DNA from: Arthrobacter sp. Leaf337
GTDB lineage: Bacteria; Actinomycetota; Actinomycetes; Actinomycetales; Micrococcaceae
Assembly (NCBI RefSeq): GCF_001423745.1
Contig: NZ_LMPC01000005.1
Span: 53,545 to 117,544, forward strand
Direction: 5' to 3'
DNA length: 64,000 nucleotides
Within the stretch, counting starts at the first letter, position 1. The number at the start of each line of letters is the position of its first letter. Made by a program: the position numbers and the translations under genes. The notes under the pieces were generated by a model that ran no database searches, was not told the origin of the DNA, and saw nothing but the letters and a program-made list of their open reading frames with translations. Below, piece by piece: positions 26,619 to 35,596 of this stretch.

Positions 26619-27134
26619 TCAGCCAGGCACGAGGACCACCGCGTGGTCCACACACTGGGGAATCTGCACGCCGACGAAGGGCCGAAACCAGACCCAGTTG
26701 CCGTCCACAGGGCACACATAACGCTGGGCGTCGGGAGGAACGCCTCGGCCCGCCAGTGCCTGATACGCCAACTCCGTGACAGGCTGTAGCTCCGGGGGTA
26801 GATGTTCGTCATTCTGGAGCACCTGTGCAACCCAGGCATGGACAGCCGGTGACCGGGTCAGCACTGAGTAGAGCTCATCCTCGACGTCCTGTCCTTCGAT
26901 CGCGCGATCAAGCAAGATGCGCAGCTGCCCGTCGTAGACACTCGCCTTGTCGCCGACTAGCTCGGGCAGGTAGGACCGGACTATTCGGGCCACATCAACG
27001 ACTTTCTCGTCCATCCCCGGCCTCCTCGTGGGCAACAATACGCCCGCTACAGCCTGCATGGGAACACCCACGGTCATGCTCAACGAGGCCGCTGCCAGGG
27101 ATAAAAGTTGGTCCGTCACCCCTGACACGGCCAT
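26619..27134 (-). CDS. Small protein with C-terminal Cys/His tail, first gene of the TPR-CHAT operon
   Basis: 171 residues. A hydrophobic N-terminal segment is followed by a helical part (about 45-110), then a compact tail YVCPVDGNWVWFRPFVG-VQIPQCVDH with Cys, Cys and His spaced like a small zinc site. The pattern recurs, as I recall it, in small partners of CHAT and trypsin-like effectors in actinobacterial conflict operons; treat that as recollection. It may be the sensor or adaptor of the system. Confidence 0.55.
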   Translation of the reverse strand: MAVSGVTDQLLSLAAASLSMTVGVPMQAVAGVLLPTRRPGMDEKVVDVARIVRSYLPELVGDKASVYDGQLRILLDRAIEGQDVEDELYSVLTRSPAVHAWVAQVLQNDEHLPPELQPVTELAYQALAGRGVPPDAQRYVCPVDGNWVWFRPFVGVQIPQCVDHAVVLVPG

Positions 27135-27787
27135 CCGGGACTCATGGTGCGTCTGACTGATCCATGAAGCACTATCTGGAGCAGCTGGGGCACGGTCTCA
27201 GGGCGCGCCGGATCACCGGGCATTCAGGCCGCGGGGTTCGGGTGACCACCCAGCTGCCCTGACGTCGAAGTCGAAGGACAAGTTTGCTGTGTGGGATGAG
27301 TACTTCCGGGATTTCGCCGTTGAGTTTCTTCGATGTAGCCGGCATCTTGGACCCGGGCGTTGTGCGCGGTCGGTACGAGCCTTGACGCGGACTGACCTCC
27401 GGAGTGCCATTGCGCCCTCGCAGCTTCACCGCGATTTTGGCCCTCGTCTCCTCGGGGTGGCGCCTCGGGAATGTACTTGCTGGGCACATAGTTCACCCCC
27501 TGACCGAACAGGAGGCATCAAGAGCCAGTCGAGGGTCTGAAACTCGGCTTGACGCGGCAAAGGAACTCCTAGGTACCTGTTTGCAACGCGTCCCCGATAC
27601 GACCTCGCGTCTGCCGGGTGCCTACCCCCCCCATGGTTTCTCCAGCCTGGACGGCTTTCGCGGAAGGTCCTCTGCGCTGGTGTGTCTTCTCCACTCGAAC
27701 TCCGGCCTCGGCGCGGAGCAACCTCCGGGAACATCGAACCACGGGATTTAGAAGTGGCGCACAACTACTCCCTGGAGATTGGCATTG
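27135..27787. other. Gene-poor spacer with a possible decayed transposase start
   Basis: No intact gene. The minus strand from about 27496 reads PSKYIPEA in one frame and ETRAKIAVKL in another, which together recall the start of an IS3-family OrfA broken by frameshifts. The match is short and weak. Confidence 0.35.
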
Positions 27788-28717
27788 CTAACCAGCAACC
27801 ACCTTGGACACAGCCATCGATAGGGAAACAACTGCACCGATCAACCAAGCGCTCAGCACTAGGGCGTATACGACGAACAACCCGAAATCATGCTCGATGG
27901 GCCACAGGCTCCTACTTCTGCGCATGTAGGGGCCCCGTTCGACCCCGAAGAGCGCTTCGAGGGACCGGGCCCGGCTGATGAGATCGTCGTAGAGCTGGGA
28001 GTTGCGCACGTCGTAAATTCGAATGCCGAGAGTGACGCCGAAGCCGAAGATTGAGGCTAGGAAGACGAGGAGAGGGGATGCGTCCCGCACTGGTTGCGTC
28101 AGGAGAATGGTGAGAGCCAGACCACTGACCGTAGGGACGATTGTCAGGAGTCTGAAACGGACATCTGTTAATAGTCGGATCTGGCTGCCGAGCTCTGAAT
28201 AGACGGCCGCGGGCATGTCTCCAAGGGCCGGGCCTAAAGCCGCCGCGGCTTCTGTCGTAAACACATTCTTCCCACTGGGCTGGGCTAGGCGCTCATCACC
28301 GAGCCTGAGACGTAGGATGCTGGACTGCCAGCCCGGCGAATCCGTTGGCGGATAAATTTCCTGTTTTATGAATGGCTCGACCACGCGTGAATGACCTTTG
28401 GCAAGCAGGAACCATTTGGGGCTGTAGGCAGGAGCACACCCCTCCTTGCCTGCATCTTGGTGAGACTGCTTCCACGAACCATGTACAGGATTCTGATGTG
28501 GCAGGATTTTCACATCGACATGACCTTTAAGCTTCGGGAGGTCAAACGCTGTGGGTTGGGTCGTGCCATCGGCGACTATTTGGACACACCACGACTGAAG
28601 CAGAGGATGGTCTTCGGCCCCCAATAATGCTATTTCCCCCTTGTCGGGAACACCGATCATGCGTCGCAAATGGTAAATGAAGGGGAAAATGAGGCGGATT
28701 ATCTGAAACGGTGCCAT
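27788..28717 (-). CDS. Hypothetical protein with three C-terminal membrane helices
   Basis: 309 residues from the ATG at 28717 (a TTG at 28753 would add 12). Residues 1-185 look soluble apart from a short hydrophobic N-terminal stretch (IIRLIFPFIYHL). Helices at about 188-206 (LLTIVPTVSGLALTILL), 213-235 and 283-305 follow, with a conserved-looking SRARSLEALFGVE amphipathic segment between. The layout (soluble part plus three C-terminal helices) is common in membrane effectors of conflict systems, but no family is recognised. Confidence 0.6.
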   Translation of the reverse strand: MAPFQIIRLIFPFIYHLRRMIGVPDKGEIALLGAEDHPLLQSWCVQIVADGTTQPTAFDLPKLKGHVDVKILPHQNPVHGSWKQSHQDAGKEGCAPAYSPKWFLLAKGHSRVVEPFIKQEIYPPTDSPGWQSSILRLRLGDERLAQPSGKNVFTTEAAAALGPALGDMPAAVYSELGSQIRLLTDVRFRLLTIVPTVSGLALTILLTQPVRDASPLLVFLASIFGFGVTLGIRIYDVRNSQLYDDLISRARSLEALFGVERGPYMRRSRSLWPIEHDFGLFVVYALVLSAWLIGAVVSLSMAVSKVVAG

Positions 28718-28773
28718 GGGATCAGCCTGCTCCTCGCGCCGCGGGAAAAGCAATCGAAGACTCGTTGCTCGAA

Positions 28774-29133
28774 TTATCCTGACCAGTACCGATTAGCATG
28801 GACGGGACAACCTTCTGTCAGTAATAGTCGAAAACGGAGCCGTTTGCGGGGTTGAAATTTCAACGGCAAAGCTCTGATCAGTGAGGCGTGCTCGTAGCGT
28901 GAGGAGACGACTGGAAGGTTCCCTACGGCCTGTTCCAACGGGGCGCCTCCGATCTCATCGACGATGAAAAGCCCGTAACGCCGCAGCCGAACCCGTCCCT
29001 GCGGCAGTCTCCCGCTCTGGACTGGGAACCCTGGATAGTGACCCCCCAAAGGAGAGCCGGGCGCCCCTGTCATATGGCCGTCGCGAAAACCCTTTGCCAC
29101 AATTGGGCGGCTTGAAGCCCCAGCAGGCCGCAT
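28774..29133 (-). pseudogene. Decayed istB (IS21-family helper ATPase) fragment
   Basis: On the minus strand the segment RRYGLFIVDEIGGAPLEQ then SSRYEHASLI (about 28880-28995) matches the Walker B region and the SRRYEHASLILTSN block of IstB. The Walker A part and the C-terminus are missing and the flanks are random. It is a remnant of an IS21 insertion distinct from the intact element at 45.5 kb. Confidence 0.6.
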
Positions 29134-29144
29134 CGCCCAGCGTT

Positions 29145-31433
29145 TTACGGGTATCTATACTTCGACACCTCGGCCTCGAGCCGCAGGTACCGCTCCTCGA
29201 GCTCCTCAAGCTTCGATTGCCGTGGCTTGGCCGCCGGCGGGGCCGCGGGCCGCACGGACTGCTTGACCAGCCGCGCGAGTTCGGGAAGGTCAGAGAAGGC
29301 GGGGATCTGCTGTTTCTCGCCGAACATGGCCAGGGCGCGCCTTTCCCAGCCGCCGCTCGACGGCGGGAACCGGATGAGGTGGTGCAGCACCTCATCCCAC
29401 GACAGCAGGCGTCCCGCGACCGGCGCACCCACCTGCTGCAGCATGATCGTGAACACCGACGAGGAGGCAACGCTGGCGAGCACCCGCGCATCGTTGAAGA
29501 ACGGCACGGACGTCAGGGTGTCCTTCGACATCAGCGAGTGGGAACCGACGATCTCGCTGAAGGCGCCGTTGTCGGACTCCTGGCCATGCACCGAGTCCGG
29601 GCGCTTGTTCAGCGCCTCGGTCGCTGCGTCGCCCGCGTCGAGGAGCTCCTGCAGCTGGACGGCGAACTGCATCAGAAAACCACCGCACCCGGGTGCGTCC
29701 GTCGGGAGTTGCTCGGCCTTGCGGTCGATCTCGAATGCGGCGACCATCGCCTTTTTGCCGCGTTCGTTCAGGTGGCCGCGCGCGGCAAGGTACCGAACGA
29801 ACTGCTCGTAGTTGTTCTCCGTGCGGCCGTCCTTCGCCTTGTGGGGCTCCAGGGCTGCTGCGTGGCGCTTGGTCTGGAGTTCGACCTCCGTCTCCTTCAC
29901 AGTGCGGGGAGGGCGGGCCGATCCCGGAGTGAGCGGCCAGTTCTCTGGCGCCACGTTGGCGGCCAGCCGCTGCCGCTCGTTCTCGCTCAGCAGTGTGAGG
30001 ATCAGCGGCACCCACTCCCGGAGTTCGCGCTCGACACCGGCCACCACCAACGGCCGCCCCAGCTTGCCGAGCCCTTCGAGAATCTCAAGCCCGCGCTGCT
30101 CGAGCACGCTCGTCACCCACGCCGGCAACTCGCCGGGCTCACCGGCGGCCTTGTGCTCGAGATTCTCAAGGGCGTGCAGCAGGGTGTGGGAGGTGTCCTG
30201 CGACGACGGGAACGCCGGGTAGGCGTGCCGAAGACTCGGGATGGACATCCTGGTGCTGCTCAACCGGCCAGCGCTCTGCGTCTTAGTGCCTGAGTCGTAC
30301 GCCGGAAAGCGGAGGCGACGATAGAGACGGCGCTTCAGCCTGAGCCGCTCGGTCGCATCGGCAGCGACGAACTCCGGACGGCGCTTGGCAACACCTGAGA
30401 CAAACCGCTTCAGGAATTCCTCGTCGCTCTCTTCCGCAAGCTGCTCGGGCCGGAAGCTGCGCAGCTCGAGCAACTCGACGACATTGGAATGGAAGAACCA
30501 GTCCTCGACGCCGTGCAGTAGCTTGCCCATCCGCACCAGCAGCCGCTGTCGCCCTGCCTGGTCGTCACGCTTGAGCGCCCGCCAGTCCCGCTCGACCGTG
30601 GCCAGCGCCTCTGCCAGGTAGGCCACGTAGTACACGTCGACCGCGTTCATCACACCTATGTCGCCGTCGCGCAGGTTCGCTTGGCGACGGCCGGGGCCGT
30701 ACATGTTGGGGTGGGACGGCCGCTTGCTCGCGTCCCAGATGTACGGCGGCTGGTCGGTGTGCTCGTGGGGATAGTACTGCGTGAAGAACTCGTTGAACAC
30801 CTCCTCCACCCGCGACTCGGGGATCGGGTTGACCTTCCCCCAGTTGCCGTCGGTGCGCTTCTGCACGTCCTGGGCGAAGAGAAAGTGGGTGGTGCCCTCG
30901 ATAAAGAGGCGAAAGAAATCGCCGAGGTAACCGTAGTGCTTCACGTCCCGCCGTGCCTGCGCGCCCGGCGTCTTGTCCAGCGAGGTGCGCTCGATCGGGG
31001 TCCCGAGGAGAGTATCGATCCAGGTGTCTGCACCGGCCAGGTCGGCGTACGTGTCCGAGGGCAGAGCCGCCAGGATCCCGCCCAAAGCGGCCAGCCCAAA
31101 AGCAGCTCCCTCGGCGACGTCCTCCGCGGTGCCCGACAACAGCTCCTTGACGACCTGCGAGCCCGCGAGCGCGGCGCCGGCCACGAGCGCCGAGATTCCC
31201 CGGAGCAGTTGTGTTTTGTCTCTGGTGGTCGGGATGACGAAATCGCGCCAGATCCGTTGTTTGGCAAAGATGTATGTGACAGGGTCGCGGAACTGGGAGA
31301 CATCTGTGAGGTAGTTGCCCAGCTCGAGGTAGGTCATGTCGTCCGCTGTGAGCCCGGCGCCGTTGAGTAGTTGTGGCGGGACGGCGTCCTTGGTGAACAG
31401 GAAGATGTCGCGGTGCCGTGAGATGTCACCCAT
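29145..31433 (-). CDS. HET-C-like protein
   Basis: 762 residues. It has the two signature blocks of the HET-C family: ELGNYLTDVSQF (about 37-48; compare GNWLRDYSQ) and LLHGVEDWFFHSNVVEL (about 304-320; compare LHTLEDFFAHSN). A further His motif, SHTLLHALENLEHKA, comes after. A hydrophobic stretch rich in Ala and Gly lies at about 75-115. In fungi HET-C mediates heterokaryon incompatibility, and the histidines resemble the zinc site of phospholipase C/S1-P1 proteins. The C-terminal 60 residues form a Lys/Glu coiled coil (KLEELEERYLRLEAEV). It is 39 bases downstream of the 1062-residue gene, so they form one operon. Toxic or defensive action is inferred. Confidence 0.78.
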   Translation of the reverse strand: MGDISRHRDIFLFTKDAVPPQLLNGAGLTADDMTYLELGNYLTDVSQFRDPVTYIFAKQRIWRDFVIPTTRDKTQLLRGISALVAGAALAGSQVVKELLSGTAEDVAEGAAFGLAALGGILAALPSDTYADLAGADTWIDTLLGTPIERTSLDKTPGAQARRDVKHYGYLGDFFRLFIEGTTHFLFAQDVQKRTDGNWGKVNPIPESRVEEVFNEFFTQYYPHEHTDQPPYIWDASKRPSHPNMYGPGRRQANLRDGDIGVMNAVDVYYVAYLAEALATVERDWRALKRDDQAGRQRLLVRMGKLLHGVEDWFFHSNVVELLELRSFRPEQLAEESDEEFLKRFVSGVAKRRPEFVAADATERLRLKRRLYRRLRFPAYDSGTKTQSAGRLSSTRMSIPSLRHAYPAFPSSQDTSHTLLHALENLEHKAAGEPGELPAWVTSVLEQRGLEILEGLGKLGRPLVVAGVERELREWVPLILTLLSENERQRLAANVAPENWPLTPGSARPPRTVKETEVELQTKRHAAALEPHKAKDGRTENNYEQFVRYLAARGHLNERGKKAMVAAFEIDRKAEQLPTDAPGCGGFLMQFAVQLQELLDAGDAATEALNKRPDSVHGQESDNGAFSEIVGSHSLMSKDTLTSVPFFNDARVLASVASSSVFTIMLQQVGAPVAGRLLSWDEVLHHLIRFPPSSGGWERRALAMFGEKQQIPAFSDLPELARLVKQSVRPAAPPAAKPRQSKLEELEERYLRLEAEVSKYRYP

Positions 31434-31472
31434 CGCTGGTCTGGGCTCCGATCGTGGTCCGTGTGGTTCCTG

Positions 31473-34400
31473 TCATGCCCCGCCGGCCTCTACCCACTCG
31501 CCGGCTGCGTTTTGATCCCACCGGGGTAGTGCGTCGTCGGTTCGGAGTTTGACGAGGTTGGTCGGTACGCGGACCGTCCAGGGGGCGCCCTGTGGCACTT
31601 CGTCACCTGGCCGGGTGAGGCGCTCGGCGATCTCGTCGGCGATCGGCAGGTAGAGCGGGTTGGAGATGGTTGGCAGCGGACCGCCGTTCCAGATCTCGCC
31701 GAATGTGAGGAAGTGGTCGATAGCGCCCTCGAACCCGCGCCGGGCGGGTACCGTTGCTCGACAGAACCCGGCCTGCAGGAAGTCGGTGAAGGCGGGGTCG
31801 GGGTCGTCATAGCCGAGCCGTTCGTCCCACTGGTCCTTGCTGCCCCAGAAGTAAGGGTAGGTGACCCAGGACATGTGCTCCCATTCGAAGGCCTGCTCGA
31901 AGAAGCGGACGTAGGCGCCCTCGGCGGCCGCCTCGGCGACGTCGATCTGCGGCAGTCCGTTGACCGGTGAATCCACCACCGCATCGAACAGGTCGAAGTG
32001 TTGGTCGGTGAGGATGCTGAGGCAGTTTTTCTGGAGCTCGCGGCGGATGATTACCTGGTTTTTCGCGGGGTTGCGGCCGCGGATGGCGACCCCGGCCTGC
32101 AGCTTTAGTTGCGCGAGTTTCTCTTCGTAGTCCGATACTTGGGCTCTGTGGGCTGTGCGGAGTTTGGCATATGTCTCCAGCCGCCACTTCTCGAGGGCTC
32201 GGTCGGTGCGCTGACATTTCACCTCGATGGCGACGGCGACCTGCGAGACGTGGAAACTGTCGATCGCGAGTGGGATCGAGTCGCGCTCGTCGTCGAGGGT
32301 GGTTGTCCAGAGCCATTGGCCGTTACCCATCCGTTGGGTGCGCCGCCCGAGTACGACGTCGACACTCATGTCGGACTCCCATGTGTTAGAGACCCGGCCG
32401 ACGCTGCCGAACACCGCGCGGTAGCCGTCGTCGATGGTGATCTGGCCGGAGTGGTTGTAGTTAGTCTTGCTGTCGCCGCCGCCGCCTTTGAAGTCGGCTG
32501 ACTTCGTGCGGTAGAGCTCTGGCGGCGGGGCGACGTCGGTCGCTCCGCACACTTTGACCCAGTACGCGTAGTTGCTCTCGGTGATCTGGCTGGGCGTCAG
32601 GTTGAAGTCCGGGGGTTTGGTGAGGGTCAGCGCACTGTTGTGGCTCTGGTCGAGTGCGGCGATGAGAAACGCTCCGGGTTCCGGGACCATGAAATCGAAC
32701 ATCACCCGCAGGCCGTAGTTGAACATCTGGGCCTGATAAACCTTGTTCACCCATTGGTAGACGCCGGAGATATGGCCGGTGCCGCCCGTGTTGTTCAGTT
32801 CGTGGACGTTTTTTTCGATCGTCTCGGTCAGAGTGCGCACTGTAGTGCGCTGAAGCATCCGCTCGGCGATCTTACGCGAACTCCGCTCGGTGACGTCTTG
32901 CGAGAAGGTGCTGGCCGCCTTCGTTGCCTCCTCTTTGGACCGCGAGAACGACCCCTCCGCGCTCGCCGCGAACTCGACGGTCGGGCCGTAGCTTCCGGAG
33001 ATGTTCAGACCGGCTTTGAGGGCGACGTCCTCTTTGATGGTGTCGTTGGTCTCGCGGGTCATCTCGAAGCGGTCGGTGGTCTCTAGTTCGTGTTCCTCGC
33101 TCGTGCTGTTTTCGGTCTCGGTGAGCGTGATGATCTCGCTCTCCTCGCGGCGGGTGTGCTCACGCGACTTGAGCTCGCCTTTGAGCACGTTCTCGATGTG
33201 TGCGACGTCGACTGCCTCGTACCCTGTGAGCTGCTGCTTGACCAGGAGGAGGTCGGCGATGCCGGCCGGTGCGACGACGCCTTTGGTTTGTGGCACGCTG
33301 CCGGTCATCGGTAGCGGCGGGAAGCCTAGTAGGCCGCCGGTGCCTAACGCGCCCCAACCGGCAGTGATCGGCGTGGAGACCGCGATCAAGGCGTCGCCAA
33401 CGCGCATGAACGAGCGTTTTTCGGGATGCCCGGCGACCGCCTCGAGCTCGCCGACCGTGGTCGCGAGATCGCCTTGGAGCTGGTGCGTGATTTTGTCGAG
33501 CGGTGTGGTGGTGAGGTCGATGCCGCGGTCCTTGAGCACGGACTGGGTTGTCCTCGAGAGGAGGGCATCCGCCGTCGGTTTGAGTACGAACCCGATCTCG
33601 GAGAGGCCGACCGGCTTAAAGCTGGCCCGCGCGGGCAGGACGACGTCTGGTGCCTGAACGAGGGTCTGGGCCAGCTCGGCGAAGGGTGTGTCGAACCGCA
33701 GGAATTCGGCCCCCGCGGCTGTTTCTGGGTCGGAGCCCTCCCGCAGAACTCGTTCGGGTCCGGGCTCGGTGTTTAGGTGCTGCTCGCGGAGGAGCCGGGT
33801 GTATGTGGCGGCACTGCTGACTGCGTTCGTTAGCCTCGTGACGTCTGGAGAGGTGGTGGCGTCGCTCGCGACGACCTCGGAGGTGCGGAAGTGGGTGGAG
33901 GCCAAGGACGCCAGCTCGGTCACGGCACCACGGAGTGTCTCATGCTCGGTGAGCAGCTCGCTGATCCGCTGCTGCCGCTGCTCAATAAGCTTTTGGCGCT
34001 GTTTCTGTAGCTCCTTCTGGGCATCTCGAGTGGATAGTCGGGAGTTCAGCTCTAGCTCGACGGGCAGGCGGAGTGATCGGCGCCGGCGTCGCTCCGCCGA
34101 ACCTGGCTTGTGCCCGGCCACCGCGTCGACGATCAGCTCGGCGGTCCGCAGCTGGCGGGCCAGTCCCTCGATCGGGCTGCCGTGTAACTGCTGGAGCGCC
34201 TTGATTGCGATCAAGGTGTCGCGGAGTCGGCGCACGGTTTCTCGGTAGGGCCCTGTGTTCACGACGTCGGCTGCGGGACTACCGAAGACATCCTGGACTA
34301 CCGTTCGAATCTTTTGCCACGAAACGGTTCCCTTCGCCTCAAGGGCGTCGAGGCGCTCTGCTAGCTCGTTGAGCTGTGGGCCGAGCGGGGCTTCGTCGAC

Positions 34401-34661
34401 GCTGTGGACGAAACCCTCGGAGGCGGCGAACTGGGCAGACGCGGCTTCGATGGCCTGCCTGCCTTCGCCGGACGCGACCGCGGCACGCAGCGCATCCTGG
34501 TAATCGGACTCCTGGTCTAGTGGTATTGATGGCTGCTCCGGGTCCTGACTCACGGCCGGCCGCACGAGCATCAAACGAAACAGGTTCTCCACTTGCTTAC
34601 CTATCTTTGAGGACTTGTCCTGGTCGGGGCGACCGAGTCTCGTTAGGGAGGAGGACGCCAT
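31473..34661 (-). CDS. Large 1062-residue protein of unknown function, partner of the HET-C-like gene
   Basis: No family recognised. The N-terminal 200 residues are helical. A strong coiled coil follows at about 205-245 (RDAQKELQKQRQKLIEQRQ). Residues about 480-640 are rich in Glu/Thr/Ser helices (KEDVALKAGLNISGSYG, SAEGSFSRSKEEATKAASTF) like a long stalk or pore-forming segment. The rest is beta-rich (QMFNYGLRVMFDFMVPEPG; QITIDDGYRAVFGSVG) and ends with YPYFWGSKDQWDERLGY and a Trp/Pro-rich tail. No signal peptide or clear membrane helix. Size, stalk and coupling to a HET-C-like gene suggest a structural or delivery component; that is inference. Confidence 0.6.
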   Translation of the reverse strand: MASSSLTRLGRPDQDKSSKIGKQVENLFRLMLVRPAVSQDPEQPSIPLDQESDYQDALRAAVASGEGRQAIEAASAQFAASEGFVHSVDEAPLGPQLNELAERLDALEAKGTVSWQKIRTVVQDVFGSPAADVVNTGPYRETVRRLRDTLIAIKALQQLHGSPIEGLARQLRTAELIVDAVAGHKPGSAERRRRRSLRLPVELELNSRLSTRDAQKELQKQRQKLIEQRQQRISELLTEHETLRGAVTELASLASTHFRTSEVVASDATTSPDVTRLTNAVSSAATYTRLLREQHLNTEPGPERVLREGSDPETAAGAEFLRFDTPFAELAQTLVQAPDVVLPARASFKPVGLSEIGFVLKPTADALLSRTTQSVLKDRGIDLTTTPLDKITHQLQGDLATTVGELEAVAGHPEKRSFMRVGDALIAVSTPITAGWGALGTGGLLGFPPLPMTGSVPQTKGVVAPAGIADLLLVKQQLTGYEAVDVAHIENVLKGELKSREHTRREESEIITLTETENSTSEEHELETTDRFEMTRETNDTIKEDVALKAGLNISGSYGPTVEFAASAEGSFSRSKEEATKAASTFSQDVTERSSRKIAERMLQRTTVRTLTETIEKNVHELNNTGGTGHISGVYQWVNKVYQAQMFNYGLRVMFDFMVPEPGAFLIAALDQSHNSALTLTKPPDFNLTPSQITESNYAYWVKVCGATDVAPPPELYRTKSADFKGGGGDSKTNYNHSGQITIDDGYRAVFGSVGRVSNTWESDMSVDVVLGRRTQRMGNGQWLWTTTLDDERDSIPLAIDSFHVSQVAVAIEVKCQRTDRALEKWRLETYAKLRTAHRAQVSDYEEKLAQLKLQAGVAIRGRNPAKNQVIIRRELQKNCLSILTDQHFDLFDAVVDSPVNGLPQIDVAEAAAEGAYVRFFEQAFEWEHMSWVTYPYFWGSKDQWDERLGYDDPDPAFTDFLQAGFCRATVPARRGFEGAIDHFLTFGEIWNGGPLPTISNPLYLPIADEIAERLTRPGDEVPQGAPWTVRVPTNLVKLRTDDALPRWDQNAAGEWVEAGGA

Positions 34662-35596
34662 GGACGCTGAAGGACGGAAAAGGCTGATTTTTAGACAAGA
34701 GGCATCTTGACTAGGATGTCTTGGCGTGCGTTACTGCCGCGTTATTTTGAACTCCGGGTTCCGCGGACTGCCCCGGAAGTAGCCTGCCAGGCCTCAGCCT
34801 CAGCGTTTTAGATCGGGTGCCCTGGATGAAGTACTGATCGCTATCGTCACATTGACCAACGGCGGTGAGCGGCCCGTCGATATCAGCGGGCGATTTAACT
34901 TTGTCGAGGGTGACCTGGACGTTGTCGTAACCGGCCCCAACGGATCTAGGACCCCCGCGGGCTGCCCGTGGCCCGCGGACAGCGAACCGCGGAAGGTGGA
35001 ACTCGGACCGGGACAGGCCGCTCATGGGAGGCGTCCTGCTGCTCAGCGCCGGGGGCGTGGAACCCCTGTTCCCGACCGCCGGCCGATACGGCCTGCTCAC
35101 CGAGTATTCGCCAGCGCCCGGCCAGATGCTCCGCAGCGAGTCGTAACCGTGGTACGCACGGAGCCCAGGGATGAAACCGGCAGGAAGCGCCAGGGCGCTG
35201 GAGAATCCTCAGGTGACGCAGAGCCTGGCATCAGCGTCATGCCTCGGCGATAACGGGTTGACAGAGTGCGGTGATGGTACCCGTCCCACTTGGGTTCAAA
35301 AGTCGATGTCCCCGGTAGTGCGTTGCCCTGTGGCATCTTCGCAACGGCCCGGGCCAGCGTGACTTTCGCGGGGGGACAAGGCCCGGCGGCAATCCACCCC
35401 ACGAGCCCGGTTTAGAGGCCGTCATCGAGACTTTCCAGCGCGTGGACTTCCGCGGCGTCCAGCAGCCGCGCTGTACTGGAACCCGTCGCGCGGGCGATGT
35501 CATCGAGGGCGATGAACCGGCCGGGATAGTAGTTCGATGTCGGCGACTTTGAGGGCCCAACCAGACAAGGGGCTTCGGACGTGGATACTGGCAGCG
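34662..35596. other. Spacer between the HET-C-like operon and the CHAT-protease operon
   Basis: Holds the frameshifted remnant described at 34822-35370 and otherwise only short frames. A minus-strand frame at 35412-35600 reads FIALDDIARATGSSTARLL, possibly the end of another lost gene. Confidence 0.5.
34822..35370 (+). pseudogene. Frameshifted remnant of a gene read on the plus strand
   Basis: The plus strand reads as one protein if frames are changed: DEVLIAIVTLTNGG, then RFNFVEGDLDVVVTGPNG, then after a shift near 35020 GGVLLLSAGGVEPLFPTA and GRYGLLTEYSPAPGQM, then ENPQVTQSLASASCLGD in a third frame. The beta-sandwich-like text (VVVTGPNG, AGRYGLLTEY) is coding in character, and the lack of a start and the shifts mark it as decayed. 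It lies between two minus-strand operons. Family not recognised. Confidence 0.5.

Noticed and set aside
27788..28717. Gasdermin-like pore protein partner for the CHAT proteases
   Set aside because: The membrane proteins near the CHAT genes have ordinary helical membrane segments and none shows the beta-rich gasdermin build.
29094..30293. 399-residue plus-strand frame
   Set aside because: Shadow of the HET-C-like gene in high-GC DNA; Leu/Arg/Gly-rich text without domains.
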